From Croceimicrobium sp965228705 (lineage in GTDB: Bacteria > Bacteroidota > Bacteroidia > Flavobacteriales > Schleiferiaceae): 64,000 nt of DNA. The position numbers and the translations under genes were made by a program. Position 1 is the first letter of the stretch; each line of letters begins with the position of its first letter. The stretch lies in contig NZ_OZ245832.1 of assembly GCF_965228705.1 (NCBI RefSeq), forward strand, positions 3,534,001-3,598,000, given 5' to 3'. Shown in pieces: positions 7,670 through 16,462 of this stretch. The notes under the pieces are model-generated. The model was not told the DNA's origin. It searched no databases and saw only the letters and a program-made list of their open reading frames with translations.

Positions 7670-8212
7670 TTAAAAGTTGGAAATAATAAATTGAATGGGG
7701 ATATCATGGGCCTCGGTGGGGATATTTGACTGAAGCATAAAGGGATAGCAGAGCGCAAGTGTTTGAGCCTCAGGGTGTAATTTCAGGAAACGATCGTAGT
7801 ATCCGCCTCCGTAGCCAATTCTGGCACCCTGAGAGTCGAAGGCCAGGCCAGGGCAAATTATTAGGTCGATACTTTTCGAATATAGCTCCCCTTTAATTGG
7901 TTCCCAGGTACCCCACTTGCTTTGCGTTAATTGATCCTTGCCTTCATAAAGGATAGGTTTAAGAACTCTATTGGGGGCAATTTTGGGGATAATAATTTTA
8001 AGCCCCTTCTCTCGCAGGGCTTCTAATACAGGCCAATGATTAACTTCATGAGCCATTGGAATAAAACTGTGGATAGTCTCAGGTTGAATATCTTCAATCC
8101 GCTCGAGTAGTCGATTCTGAAGCTCATGGTCCCAAGCTTCCTTTTGCTTGAGATCTAAATTTTGCAGAGCTTTCAAACTCTGGGCTCTGAGTTGTTCTTT
8201 AGAAGCTTCCAC
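7670..8212 (-). CDS. 5-formyltetrahydrofolate cyclo-ligase
   Basis: The enzyme converts 5-formyl-THF plus ATP to 5,10-methenyl-THF and returns the storage folate to one-carbon metabolism in the cytoplasm. The family length (about 180-200 residues) fits the 180 seen. Diagnostic features are the basic N-terminus (SKEQLRAQSLKALQ), the substrate region HEVNHWPVLEALREKG, and the ATP/phosphate loop LAFDSQGARIGYGGGYYDRFL near residues 120-140. It overlaps the end of waaA by 14 nt on the same strand, so the two are translated from one message. Nothing is missing. Confidence 0.93.
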   Translation of the reverse strand: MEASKEQLRAQSLKALQNLDLKQKEAWDHELQNRLLERIEDIQPETIHSFIPMAHEVNHWPVLEALREKGLKIIIPKIAPNRVLKPILYEGKDQLTQSKWGTWEPIKGELYSKSIDLIICPGLAFDSQGARIGYGGGYYDRFLKLHPEAQTLALCYPFMLQSNIPTEAHDIPIQFIISNF

Positions 8213-9473
8213 TATGCTGCATTAGCTGGTTAATGGCCTGGTTGATTTTTTGACTAGCACCAAGTTTAGCTTGAATATAGGATTCAAAGTCTTGAGGCAG
8301 GGGTTTCTTTGAGCTAAAATAGCGGAAGGCATTTGCCAAATCATCGTAATTGTTAATTTCAGCGGCAAGACCTCTATCCAACATTTCTTGTGTTTCCGGG
8401 AATTTCTTTCGCTTGGGGCCAAATAAAACCGGGATATGATAAACGATAGCTTCAATGGTATTGTGAACACCTTTGCCCAAACCGCCACCAATAAAGGCGA
8501 GATCGGCGAAGCGGTAGAGGTATCTTAGTTGTCCGATAGAGTCGATAAGAATGACGCGATCCTCGGGTTTGGTAGTCTTTTTACTAAAGGGAGATATGCC
8601 AAAATTGCTAAATCGCTTTAGAATGCTTTGGATATTGGATTCACTAATATCATGTGGTGCCAAAATGAGTTTAAAGTTCCGCTGCTCTGCCAATAATTTG
8701 AGGACTAAGCTTTCCTCTTTTTTCCAGGAGCTACCGGCGATTAAGCAGAAATCATCGCCTATGAATGATTGGATTAGGGAGCTTTCGAAATCTTGCTCCT
8801 TATTTTCCAATGCTCTTTCAAAACGGCTGTCACCACAAAGGCTGATTCCTTGAATGTTTTGTTCTTGTAGAATCTCTAAACTGGGCTGATCTTGAACTAA
8901 GATACGGTCGAACTTATGCAAAGCTTCCCGGAAAAAGGCTTTTTGATCTCCTTTGAAATAGATTTGATTAGCTCGAAATACAGCTGGAGCTAAAATGAGT
9001 TTGGTGTTTAGGTCCTTTAGTGCTGAGAGTAAAAAAGGCCAAATCTCATATTTGATGAATAAAGCAAGTTCGGGTCTTAATATTTGGGCAAAATCGGTAC
9101 TGTTCTTTTTCTCATCCAAAGGCAGGTAAATGATGGCATCGCAAAGCTCCGTTTCTTTAAAATACTCGTAACCGCTAGGGGAAAAGAAGCTTACAAAAAT
9201 TTGATGCTCCGGCCATTGTTTTCGCAGGCTTCGCAATACTGGCGTACCTTGTTCCATTTCCCCCAGGGAAGCAGCGTGAATAAGAATCCTCTTTTTATTG
9301 GGGTTTACCAGTTTTTGTAGATCCTCTCGCCATTGTTGTCGGCCATCCACCCATTTTTTAGCCTTGTCCGATTGCAGGGCTGCCAGATGTATTAAGGCCT
9401 TATAGGTCTTAATAACCATGGGGTACAGTATTCTTTGAAGGCTAGTCAAGATAGTATTCCTCCTTTTTTCCAC
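8199..9473 (-). CDS. waaA: 3-deoxy-D-manno-octulosonic acid (Kdo) transferase
   Basis: This membrane-associated GT30 glycosyltransferase adds Kdo from CMP-Kdo to the lipid A precursor, making the LPS inner core. The N-domain has LIHAASLGEMEQG, holding the catalytic Glu of the family, and FFSPSGYEYFK. The C-domain has LIAGSSWKKEE, LAPHDI, and the nucleotide-binding GGGLGKGVHNTIEA followed by VLFGPKRKKFPET. With the start at 9473 the leader LQRILYPMVIKTYKALIHLAAL aligns with the usual hydrophobic N-terminus, so the internal Met at 9419 is probably not the start, although it would avoid a 32-nt overlap with the preceding gene. Its neighbours are an outer-membrane barrel upstream and the folate ligase downstream, in one minus-strand operon. 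Confidence 0.93.
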   Translation of the reverse strand: MEKRRNTILTSLQRILYPMVIKTYKALIHLAALQSDKAKKWVDGRQQWREDLQKLVNPNKKRILIHAASLGEMEQGTPVLRSLRKQWPEHQIFVSFFSPSGYEYFKETELCDAIIYLPLDEKKNSTDFAQILRPELALFIKYEIWPFLLSALKDLNTKLILAPAVFRANQIYFKGDQKAFFREALHKFDRILVQDQPSLEILQEQNIQGISLCGDSRFERALENKEQDFESSLIQSFIGDDFCLIAGSSWKKEESLVLKLLAEQRNFKLILAPHDISESNIQSILKRFSNFGISPFSKKTTKPEDRVILIDSIGQLRYLYRFADLAFIGGGLGKGVHNTIEAIVYHIPVLFGPKRKKFPETQEMLDRGLAAEINNYDDLANAFRYFSSKKPLPQDFESYIQAKLGASQKINQAINQLMQHSGSF

Positions 9474-10206
9474 CCAGATAAATAGGGATATACCACTTTA
9501 GCTTTAAACTGTACATGAAATTGAGCTGGGGATCTGAAGATAAAAGGCCAGTCGGGTAATAGTATTTACGTAAATCGCGAGTCCAGATTTCGGATATTTC
9601 AAAGGAAACTTTGAAGTTGATCATGTGGTTGGGAGACAGATACAGGTAGCTGATATTCTGTCGTAGACTAAATCCACTGGAAAGCCGATCGTATCCTTTT
9701 TTATACTCGTCTAAAATCTGAGGAGAATCATTGTTGACATTATCGATATTCAGCCAATAGAAACCATAGCCAGCTCCTAAGCCCAGGCCTAGTCCACTAT
9801 TTAAATTTGGACCAGTATTGGCAAAAATCTTTTCCAAACTTAAATGAAAATGCGTTCCACTCTGATTGATATTTACCACAGCATAATTTCCGGTAGTGTT
9901 TATAAGGTTACCATTCTCAGTGAATACATTGCGCAGGGCATTTTGACGATCTGGCACTTCTCCGCCAAAAAGATATTCACCCTCCAAACTCAGCATAAAG
10001 TTGGATCGAAATTTACGTCCAACATTAGCACCAATGCTGAAACTCTGGGCATAGCGATCCGTCCAATCTCCAGCTGGAATATTAATGCTGGCTTGGGCTC
10101 CTAAGAGCCACATTCGATCTGGCTGATTCGAATTTTGAATTTGCCCCGAAAGGTATGGAGAATCTAAAAAGAGTATAGGGAGTATAAGGTAGTAGAGTGC
10201 TTTCAT
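9442..10206 (-). CDS. Outer-membrane beta-barrel protein, unknown function
   Basis: It starts at the ATG at 10206 (MKALYYLILPILF), four codons inside the longest frame; an N-terminal signal segment is followed by SGQIQNSNQ. The rest alternates polar and aromatic residues in barrel-type strands (FRSNFMLSLEGEYLFGG, GLGLGLGAGYGFYWLNID, LNFMYSLKLKWYIPIYLGG). It ends in a charged tail rather than the classical C-terminal Phe. It is likely an 8-10-strand porin-like protein. Its 3' end overlaps waaA by 32 nt if waaA starts at 9473, which suggests a link to outer-membrane assembly, but this is positional only. Confidence 0.8.
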   Translation of the reverse strand: MKALYYLILPILFLDSPYLSGQIQNSNQPDRMWLLGAQASINIPAGDWTDRYAQSFSIGANVGRKFRSNFMLSLEGEYLFGGEVPDRQNALRNVFTENGNLINTTGNYAVVNINQSGTHFHLSLEKIFANTGPNLNSGLGLGLGAGYGFYWLNIDNVNNDSPQILDEYKKGYDRLSSGFSLRQNISYLYLSPNHMINFKVSFEISEIWTRDLRKYYYPTGLLSSDPQLNFMYSLKLKWYIPIYLGGKKEEYYLD

Positions 10207-10656
10207 TAATGGCAAAAGTATTTTATTTCAGCATAGTATAATCTTTCCTTTATTCCATTTTAACTGTAGGTAAAGGCAAGGCTGGGGTTAAGTAGTGCAC
10301 ATCGTGCAGATTCTGCATCGCAAATCTTTTAACGTTTGCCAGCTGTAAATCTTCTCTAAATCGAGCGGTATTTCTTAATGGAATAAATTCAATGAGAGCC
10401 AAAGCGCAATGGCCGAAGTCGATTTAAGCTAGAGGCTCTATTTATTTAGGGTTTACTTGTGGATATAGATTGACAAGTGTAGTTGCTTTTCTACAATTAA
10501 TCTGCTAATGTTTTACTCATCAGTCGATTAGGCTGTAATTCATTTGTGATGGGAAAAAATGATTGGATTTAGGGCCTGATGGTGTTGATTTTCAGCAATC
10601 CAGATCAGGGGGTGACTTGGACAATCACAAAGAAACACATGCAAAACTCTTGATTT
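10207..10656. promoter_or_regulatory. 450-bp gene-free interval with candidate promoter for the kelch gene
   Basis: There is no ORF of substance. TTGACA (10470-10475), a 16-nt spacer and TACAAT (10492-10497) form a sigma70-like pair on the plus strand. Bacteroidota normally use TTTG/TAnnTTTG, so this may be chance. Overlapping it is the dyad TGTAG-N8-CTACA (10478-10495), whose right arm TTTCTACA is one base from the GTTCTACA motif found in other intergenic regions here. Nothing else in the interval is recognisable. Confidence 0.4.
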
Positions 10657-13600
10657 ATGAACTTTAGAAGGATTATTCTACTCGTATTTATTTTGGGGCT
10701 CTATAAAGCTCAAGCTCAGCAATTGGCCAGTGCTTATGTTGGTGGGGATTTTACTGCCAATAAAAGTGGGGTTTTTTTTCAGAAGAATGTGGTGAATAGC
10801 CCACATCCGGAATCTTTGGCCGGACAAGCCATGTGGTCTCACAATGGCACTATTTATTTGTTTGGCGGTTCTTCGAAAGATCCGAGTAGCAATAACTTTA
10901 CGGTAAGAGCCAATAACAGATTGTGGACTTATACAGCTGCCGCTGGTTGGACCTTAGTTTCGGGTTCGACCGGATTTGCCACTAATTATTCACCTTATGT
11001 GTCTGGAACATCCTCATTGGTCTATGGTCAAACTGGAGTGGCTGCATCTAAAAATTTGCCGGGAGCCCGCACAGGGGCAGCGACCGCTCAAAGCCCAAGC
11101 GGGCAATTGTTTATGTATGGTGGCTTTGGCTTGGGTTATAATAGTTCCGGTACTAAAATAACCGGCGCTCTGGAGGATTTGTGGATGTATAATGGAAGTC
11201 AATGGGTTTCATTGATGGATTCAGTTTCGGTGGCTCAAAGTGGGGTTTATGGTACCCTGGGTCAGGAAGGTCCAAGTTTTACTCCCGGTTCCAGAGCTAA
11301 TGCCACCATGTGGTATCAAGATGGTTATTTGTATCTATTCGGAGGGGCCAGTGCAGTTGACAATGGTTGGATGGGACCAACACTTAGACCTACCCAAAAC
11401 AAAAATGATTTGTGGCGCTATAATATTTCTACTGGTCAATGGTCTTGGATTTCGGGAAGTAGTGGGGTAAATCCTCCTGCAACCTCCAGTGGTTCTGTGT
11501 ATACCTATCCTGAATCAAAATCAGGCGCTGCTCATGTGTTAGGAAGTGATGGCAATCATTATTTCTATGGAGGTTGGACTGTAACGAGTTCCAGTGTTGT
11601 TGCTCGATCTCAAACTTTCTGGAAGTTTGATGGGCTCAACTGGTCAGTACTTTCGGGTGATCCAAGTAATGTTTCCACTGCAAATGGCAGTTTAAGCGGA
11701 GGTTTAACAGGGGCGACTTTGGCTGAGGCGAATGGAAATTTTTATCTGATTGGTGGGATGATCAGCGTGAACATATTCCCATTTAGCTATTGGGCGAACT
11801 CAACTATTTATAAGTGGGATGGCTCAGCTTGGTCTTCTTATAAAACTTGTGCATCAACCTACAACAATATTAGCAGTACCGAATATTCCAGCACAGCCTG
11901 TTTGGGTTCTTTGGTGGGTGAAATTAAGTCGGTTAAGCTGAATGATGAGATCTACCTTTATGGTGGTTTAGGCTTGGCTAATGAGTTTTCCTCTTTATTA
12001 TCCAAATTTGATGGTGAAGATTTCGCCTTTGTAAGTACAATGGGTAATACAGCCCGAAATTATCGGAATGGTAATGCCACCACTATTTCTGTCCCTGGGG
12101 GATTGTATTCTGCAGCATCGGCCTTTAATTCCGCTAGTGGTGAATTATTTATGTATGGCGGGGATAATCAAGAAGCCGGGCTTTTTTCAAATTTATGGAA
12201 GTACTCCGGTGGAGAATGGATTTGGTTAACGGGAGCCGGTGCTTCCAGTGCTACTTTACCGGTTCATGGTACCCAAGGTGTGTCGGCAACAGCAAATACT
12301 CCAGGTTCACGCATGGGGTCCGTAATGTGGTTTAATACAGCTGGCGATACCCTATGGCTGTTTGGCGGATATGGATATGATTCTAATGGAAGCTTAGGTC
12401 GTTTAAATGATCTCTTCTGTTACGTTAATGGGAAATGGGCCTGGATCAAAGGCTCTAAATTAGTGAATCAAACAGGTGTCTATGGTAGTCAGGGGGTAGG
12501 TTCTGCTACTAATAATCCTCCGGGATTAAGCGGGATGAAAGTTTGGGTGAATAGTGCTGGTAAGGCCTATATGTTTGGAGGTATTGCTCAGAATTCCGGG
12601 ACTTTAGTGTCTCAAAATACCTTGTGGAAATTTACCGGAACCAACTGGGTTTGGATGAATGGAACCAATTCAAGTTTGCCTTGGTATAACATTTTTGGTG
12701 TTCCAGGTGATTATCAATCTTATTATACTCCTTCCGGTAGATCGAATTTCTGTATGGCAGGAGATGCTAATGGCTTTTTCATCTTTGGTGGTGAAGGCTA
12801 TTTCAATACTACCGCTTTAGGGAATTCGAATCAGTTATGGCATTTTGATGCTAGCCTAAATCAATGGTCCTATATGAGTGGACAATTGCATTCTGTAACC
12901 AGTGCTCCAGCTCAAAGTTACGGGGCTGCAACCTTCAATAGTTCCTCAGTAAGCCCGGGCTATTTGAGGGGGGCGACAGCTTGGATGGTCGATGGTGTTT
13001 TTTACGTTTTTGGGGGCAGACAGCATCTGGGAGGGACCACTTATACTAATTCCAATAATCTTTGGGAATGGAATGGTTCGAATTGGGCTTGGCTAAAAGG
13101 TGCTCAGAATGCTTTTGGATATAATCAAAGTCCGATTTATGAGACTGCTAAGGAATTTGATTATGATAATTTGCCGGCACCACGATACAATGCTATTAGT
13201 TGGCAAGATGGCAATACTGCGTATCTGGCAACAGGATTGGGAACAGCAAATTTAACTGGCGATCAATCTCTGAATGATATCTGGGCCTTTAAAACTGGCA
13301 ATATTTGGAATGGGGCCATATGGTCCAATGGCACACCCACTACACGATCCGAAAATGCCCAAATCCTTTCTGCAACTGCAGTAAACACCTCCTTTCAGGT
13401 TAAATCGGTTTTAATCGATGCCAATCATAGTTTAACTATGAATGAAAAGGATATCAGTATTGCAGGCGATTTGTTTAATTATGGGCCCTTAGTTAACCCC
13501 GGGAGGATACGTTTTAATCGAAGTGGTACTTCTGAGATTAAGGGAGGGCTTTTAGAAGTGGATAGTATTGTAATTGTGGAGTCACAAACTACCTTATCTA

Positions 13601-15090
13601 CGAATAATAATCTCTGGTTAAAAGCTAGTGGTCCTGGCGTTTTTTCTGAATTGGTGAACCTTGGAACCGTCAATGGTAATGTAACCATGGATTATTATAT
13701 TCAATTGGAGAATACCGCTCTTAATGGTCGTTACGTACATTTTGGGAATGTATTTAAAGACGCTACCATAGCAAATTTGATTTCCGCAGCGGATACGACG
13801 ATACGATCTGGAAATGCAACTCCATCGTATAACACAGTGTGGTATGTAAATGCTTCTAATGCTTCTTGGGTAAGTCCGCCAACAACGGATCCTTTTGAGC
13901 CTGGTAGAGGATATGCGGTATACGCTGGGACCAATAGTTCTGGTCGCTTTCTTCTTAAGAGTGGTCAGGCTGGGGTGCTGACACTTAGCGGGCAAATGCC
14001 AATTACCAAAAATCCGACGCGATCCATTTATTATAATGATGGTCAAAGTGGCTCTATTAACTGGGTTGGAGGAACCTCTCAAGTTGCCACAGAAGGTTGG
14101 AACTTTTTGGCCAATCCCTTTACCCACAGTATTAAAATTAGTGATCTTCTAACTAATCTTTCTGGCAAGTCCATATACTTATGGAACGGCACAAGCTATT
14201 CTGCCTATAACACCTTTACTGACGTTTCCACCTCTGGTGGAACGCCCTATCTTGCTCCAGGTCAGGCCTTCTTTATTCAACTGGATCAGAATGATGTTTT
14301 GACCTATCCTAGTTTGACCTTTAATAAAGAGACCCTTTGGAATGCAGTAGGTGCGAACCGCGGCCGATATTTTAAAAATGCCAATACAGGGGCAGATGGA
14401 ATTCGAGTAAAGCTTAGCACAAGAGATAGTATCCCATTAGAGGATGATGCTTGGGTTGGCTTTCATCAAGATGCAAGTCAGGCCTTTGATCGGAAGTTTG
14501 ATGCCTGGGAGATAGGTCTGGCAGAACCCGGTGTATCGATACCCAGTTTAGAAGGGAACCTAAGTATAGCAACCTTTAATCCCGATTCTACCTATTATGT
14601 TGATTTGGAATTATTGGCCAGGCAGGGTGATACCCTAAATCTTGATTTCAATGTGGGGGAACTAAAGGCATTTGATCAGGTATATCTGGAAGATTTGAAA
14701 TTTGACATCAGACAGGATCTAAGAATTAAGGCCTCATATTCATTTGTTCATGACAGTACCGAACTTAGGCGGTTCCGATTGAAGTTTGCGGGTCGATTAG
14801 GTCAAAGAGAAATTCAGGGTCTCGCTAAACAGAGCTCTAGCTATTTGTTCTATAATCAGGAAGGGAAGGTCTTTTTAAGCTATCAGGGCGTTTTAAGCTC
14901 GAATGCTCAAATGAAGCTTAGTATTTATGATTTAAGTGGACAGCTGGTACAAAAGCTTCAATGGGAAGATCTGCAGGAAAATATCCAAATTCTTCAAAAT
15001 CAGAATCCAGGCCTTTATGTGGTGGCTCTTGAAGCCACTTCGGGAGCTCAGGAATTAAACGATAACTTGAAAGTATTTAAGCTCAAATAA
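10657..15090 (+). CDS. Large secreted kelch-repeat protein with T9SS C-terminal sorting domain
   Basis: This 1477-residue secreted protein has a signal peptide (MNFRRIILLVFILGLYKAQA, then Q). Residues about 40-880 are kelch-like beta-propeller blades, recognised by repeated hydrophobic-GG motifs (YLFGGSS, FMYGGFG, YLFGGAS, YFYGGWT, FMYGGDN, WLFGGYG, YMFGGIA, FIFGGEG, YVFGGRQ) each followed by W-[KRE]-[YFW]-[NDS] segments. There are enough blades for at least two propellers. A region with G8/adhesin-like strands and WNFLANPF follows. The C-terminal 80 residues (YLFYNQEGKVFLSY, LSIYDLSGQLVQKL, GLYVVALEA, LKVFKLK) are a type A T9SS sorting domain, so it is probably anchored on or released from the cell surface. 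The binding target is unknown. Confidence 0.92.
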   Translation: MNFRRIILLVFILGLYKAQAQQLASAYVGGDFTANKSGVFFQKNVVNSPHPESLAGQAMWSHNGTIYLFGGSSKDPSSNNFTVRANNRLWTYTAAAGWTLVSGSTGFATNYSPYVSGTSSLVYGQTGVAASKNLPGARTGAATAQSPSGQLFMYGGFGLGYNSSGTKITGALEDLWMYNGSQWVSLMDSVSVAQSGVYGTLGQEGPSFTPGSRANATMWYQDGYLYLFGGASAVDNGWMGPTLRPTQNKNDLWRYNISTGQWSWISGSSGVNPPATSSGSVYTYPESKSGAAHVLGSDGNHYFYGGWTVTSSSVVARSQTFWKFDGLNWSVLSGDPSNVSTANGSLSGGLTGATLAEANGNFYLIGGMISVNIFPFSYWANSTIYKWDGSAWSSYKTCASTYNNISSTEYSSTACLGSLVGEIKSVKLNDEIYLYGGLGLANEFSSLLSKFDGEDFAFVSTMGNTARNYRNGNATTISVPGGLYSAASAFNSASGELFMYGGDNQEAGLFSNLWKYSGGEWIWLTGAGASSATLPVHGTQGVSATANTPGSRMGSVMWFNTAGDTLWLFGGYGYDSNGSLGRLNDLFCYVNGKWAWIKGSKLVNQTGVYGSQGVGSATNNPPGLSGMKVWVNSAGKAYMFGGIAQNSGTLVSQNTLWKFTGTNWVWMNGTNSSLPWYNIFGVPGDYQSYYTPSGRSNFCMAGDANGFFIFGGEGYFNTTALGNSNQLWHFDASLNQWSYMSGQLHSVTSAPAQSYGAATFNSSSVSPGYLRGATAWMVDGVFYVFGGRQHLGGTTYTNSNNLWEWNGSNWAWLKGAQNAFGYNQSPIYETAKEFDYDNLPAPRYNAISWQDGNTAYLATGLGTANLTGDQSLNDIWAFKTGNIWNGAIWSNGTPTTRSENAQILSATAVNTSFQVKSVLIDANHSLTMNEKDISIAGDLFNYGPLVNPGRIRFNRSGTSEIKGGLLEVDSIVIVESQTTLSTNNNLWLKASGPGVFSELVNLGTVNGNVTMDYYIQLENTALNGRYVHFGNVFKDATIANLISAADTTIRSGNATPSYNTVWYVNASNASWVSPPTTDPFEPGRGYAVYAGTNSSGRFLLKSGQAGVLTLSGQMPITKNPTRSIYYNDGQSGSINWVGGTSQVATEGWNFLANPFTHSIKISDLLTNLSGKSIYLWNGTSYSAYNTFTDVSTSGGTPYLAPGQAFFIQLDQNDVLTYPSLTFNKETLWNAVGANRGRYFKNANTGADGIRVKLSTRDSIPLEDDAWVGFHQDASQAFDRKFDAWEIGLAEPGVSIPSLEGNLSIATFNPDSTYYVDLELLARQGDTLNLDFNVGELKAFDQVYLEDLKFDIRQDLRIKASYSFVHDSTELRRFRLKFAGRLGQREIQGLAKQSSSYLFYNQEGKVFLSYQGVLSSNAQMKLSIYDLSGQLVQKLQWEDLQENIQILQNQNPGLYVVALEATSGAQELNDNLKVFKLK

Positions 15091-15132
15091 ATAGGACGGC
15101 TGCTAATTTTTAACGTGTAAAAATTGATTACT

Positions 15133-16026
15133 ATGAAAAGGATACAATTGTTATTTGTTTTTATGTCGATTTCATTGTTGGTAAACGGACAAGATAAATA
15201 CGATAAAGTTTCCAAATTTGGAGAATTCCACGATAAATGGACCTTAATTGAGGTAGGTGGGCTGTATGGGTTTATTGACAAAAATGGAGTTGAAATTGTA
15301 AAGCCTCAGTATGATAAAATCTCCAAATTTGGAGAATATCACGGTAAATGGGCCTTGGTTGAGGTAGGTGGACTGTATGGGTTTATTGACAAAAATGGAG
15401 TTGAAGTTGTAAAGCCTCAGTATGATGAAATCTCCAAATTTGGAGAATATCACGGTAAATGGGCCTTGGTTAAGGTAGGTGGTCTTTATGGATTTATTGG
15501 TCTAGACGGAGCCCAAGTTGTAAAGCCTCAGTATGATAAAATCTCCAAATTTGGAGAATATCACGGTAAATGGGCCTTAGTTAAGGTAGGTGGTCTTTAT
15601 GGATTTATTGGTCTAGACGGAGCCCAAGTTGTAAAGCCTCAGTATGATAAAATCTCCAAATTTGGAGAATATCACGGTAAATGGGCCTTAGTTGAGGTAG
15701 GTGGGCTGTATGGGTTTATTGGTCAAGATGGAGCCCAAGTTGTAAAGCCTCAGTATGATAAAATATCACCGTTTGGAGAATATCATGGTAAATGGGCCTT
15801 AGTTGAGGTAGGTGGTCTTTATGGATTTATTGGTCAAGATGGAGCTGAAGTTGTAAAGCCTCAGTATGATAGAATTTTCAATTTTGGAGAATATCACGAT
15901 AGATGGGCCTTAGTTGAGTTAAATGGGCTGTATGGATTTATTAACCAAGAAGGTGCTGAAGTTGTAAGGCCTCAATATGAGGAGTTTAGGATTAAAAAGG
16001 GACTTGAATTCATTAGAAAAGGTTAA
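15133..16026 (+). CDS. Secreted WG-repeat protein with near-identical tandem repeats
   Basis: The ATG at 15133 gives a signal peptide (MKRIQLLFVFMSISLLVNG); a TTG three codons earlier is not needed. Almost the whole mature protein is seven WG-type repeats of 37 residues (111 bp), each with YDKISKFGEYHGKWALV followed by EVGGLYGFI and a DGA or KNG turn. Neighbouring units are almost identical at DNA level; the third and fourth differ at only two bases by my reading. The last unit degenerates and ends in EEFRIKKGLEFIRKG. WG repeats are common surface or periplasmic binding modules in Bacteroidota with no fixed function. It lies 42 bp after the kelch gene and may share its transcript. Confidence 0.88.
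   Translation: MKRIQLLFVFMSISLLVNGQDKYDKVSKFGEFHDKWTLIEVGGLYGFIDKNGVEIVKPQYDKISKFGEYHGKWALVEVGGLYGFIDKNGVEVVKPQYDEISKFGEYHGKWALVKVGGLYGFIGLDGAQVVKPQYDKISKFGEYHGKWALVKVGGLYGFIGLDGAQVVKPQYDKISKFGEYHGKWALVEVGGLYGFIGQDGAQVVKPQYDKISPFGEYHGKWALVEVGGLYGFIGQDGAEVVKPQYDRIFNFGEYHDRWALVELNGLYGFINQEGAEVVRPQYEEFRIKKGLEFIRKG
15190..15975 (+). repeat. Tandem array of about seven 111-bp units inside the WG-repeat gene
   Basis: The unit encodes 37 residues and repeats in frame. The central copies (from about 15411 to 15855) are nearly invariant even at synonymous positions, while the first and last copies have drifted. This pattern fits recent unequal exchange or gene conversion. A two-way polymorphism between copies (FIDKNG or FIGLDG/FIGQDG, GGGCTGTATGGG or GGTCTTTATGGA) marks separate unit types. 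Confidence 0.9.
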
Positions 16027-16032
16027 AGAGAA

Positions 16033-16155
16033 GTGATAAATAAGTACAATAAAAGCTTAGTAGCCATGGTGGTTAGTAGTGCGCTGATATTCCAATTAAT
16101 TTTCTTGACCTACGGTTTGATTATCGTAGCCCAAAAATCTCAATGGGCTTTTTAG
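16033..16155 (+). CDS. Possible 40-residue single-span membrane protein
   Basis: A GTG codon 6 nt after the WG-gene stop opens a 40-codon frame that reads MINKYNKSLVAMVV and then about 22 hydrophobic residues (SSALIFQLIFLTYGLIIVA), ending QKSQWAF. The purine-rich AAAGAGAA before the GTG and the tight spacing suggest co-translation with the WG-repeat gene. An ATG at codon 12 is an alternative start. An intrinsic terminator hairpin overlaps its last codons, which is unusual. It could be a chance ORF; its hydrophobic profile is the only internal support. Confidence 0.3.
   Translation: MINKYNKSLVAMVVSSALIFQLIFLTYGLIIVAQKSQWAF
16128..16153 (+). terminator. Rho-independent terminator after the WG-repeat gene
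   Basis: AGCCCA (16128-16133) and TGGGCT (16144-16149) form a 6-bp stem with a 10-nt loop, followed by TTTTT. It lies about 100 bp past the WG-repeat stop and overlaps the end of the possible small ORF. Confidence 0.6.
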
Positions 16156-16192
16156 CTAAAACAGTCCCCTTGCTTTCATATACTTAAGACTT

Positions 16193-16228
16193 AAAAAGGT
16201 TCCGATCATAATGGTCGGAACCTTTTTT
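16193..16228 (+). terminator. Second Rho-independent terminator downstream of the WG-repeat gene
   Basis: AAAAAGGTTCCGA and TCGGAACCTTTTTT form a long, perfectly paired stem with a short loop and a T run. It is a strong intrinsic terminator and probably the main end of the kelch/WG transcript. Confidence 0.9.
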
Positions 16229-16462
16229 GTTTCAAAGCCCTAAAGGCATTAGGGGGAATTTCGTATTTTCAAAAGGTGCATTGTCAAAGAAGGAATGTTA
16301 TGTAGAACAATCATGACATTAAACATTATTCGTACTACTCTGTGCTTCTGAGAATTGTGTTTTTTTTGAGAGTTGAATTTCCACGGCTTAGAATTTGAAA
16401 AAGTAACTCTGAGTAGTTATGAAATACAGCTTAAGGTCCTTTTTAATTGAACGATAAGGTAT
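16229..16462 (+). promoter_or_regulatory. Upstream region of the propeller histidine kinase with a TGTAGAAC site
   Basis: No ORF is present. TGTAGAAC lies at 16301-16308, 155 bp before the kinase start, followed after an 8-bp spacer by TGACA, a weak second arm. No TAnnTTTG element was recognised. This is the only notable structure between the terminator at 16228 and the gene. Confidence 0.4.

Noticed and set aside
10216..10460. Possible structured RNA in the region with TGCAC, GTGCA and TGCA repeats near 10300
   Set aside because: The short complementary words do not form a stable or familiar fold by eye, and no terminator follows.
13618..14127. Minus-strand ORF of 169 residues inside the kelch gene
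   Set aside because: It lies wholly antisense to a strong coding frame and has no domain or sensible composition.
15190..15975. Regular tandem repeats considered as a CRISPR array
   Set aside because: Units are 111 bp, in frame, without unique spacers, and encode WG repeats. No cas genes are present.
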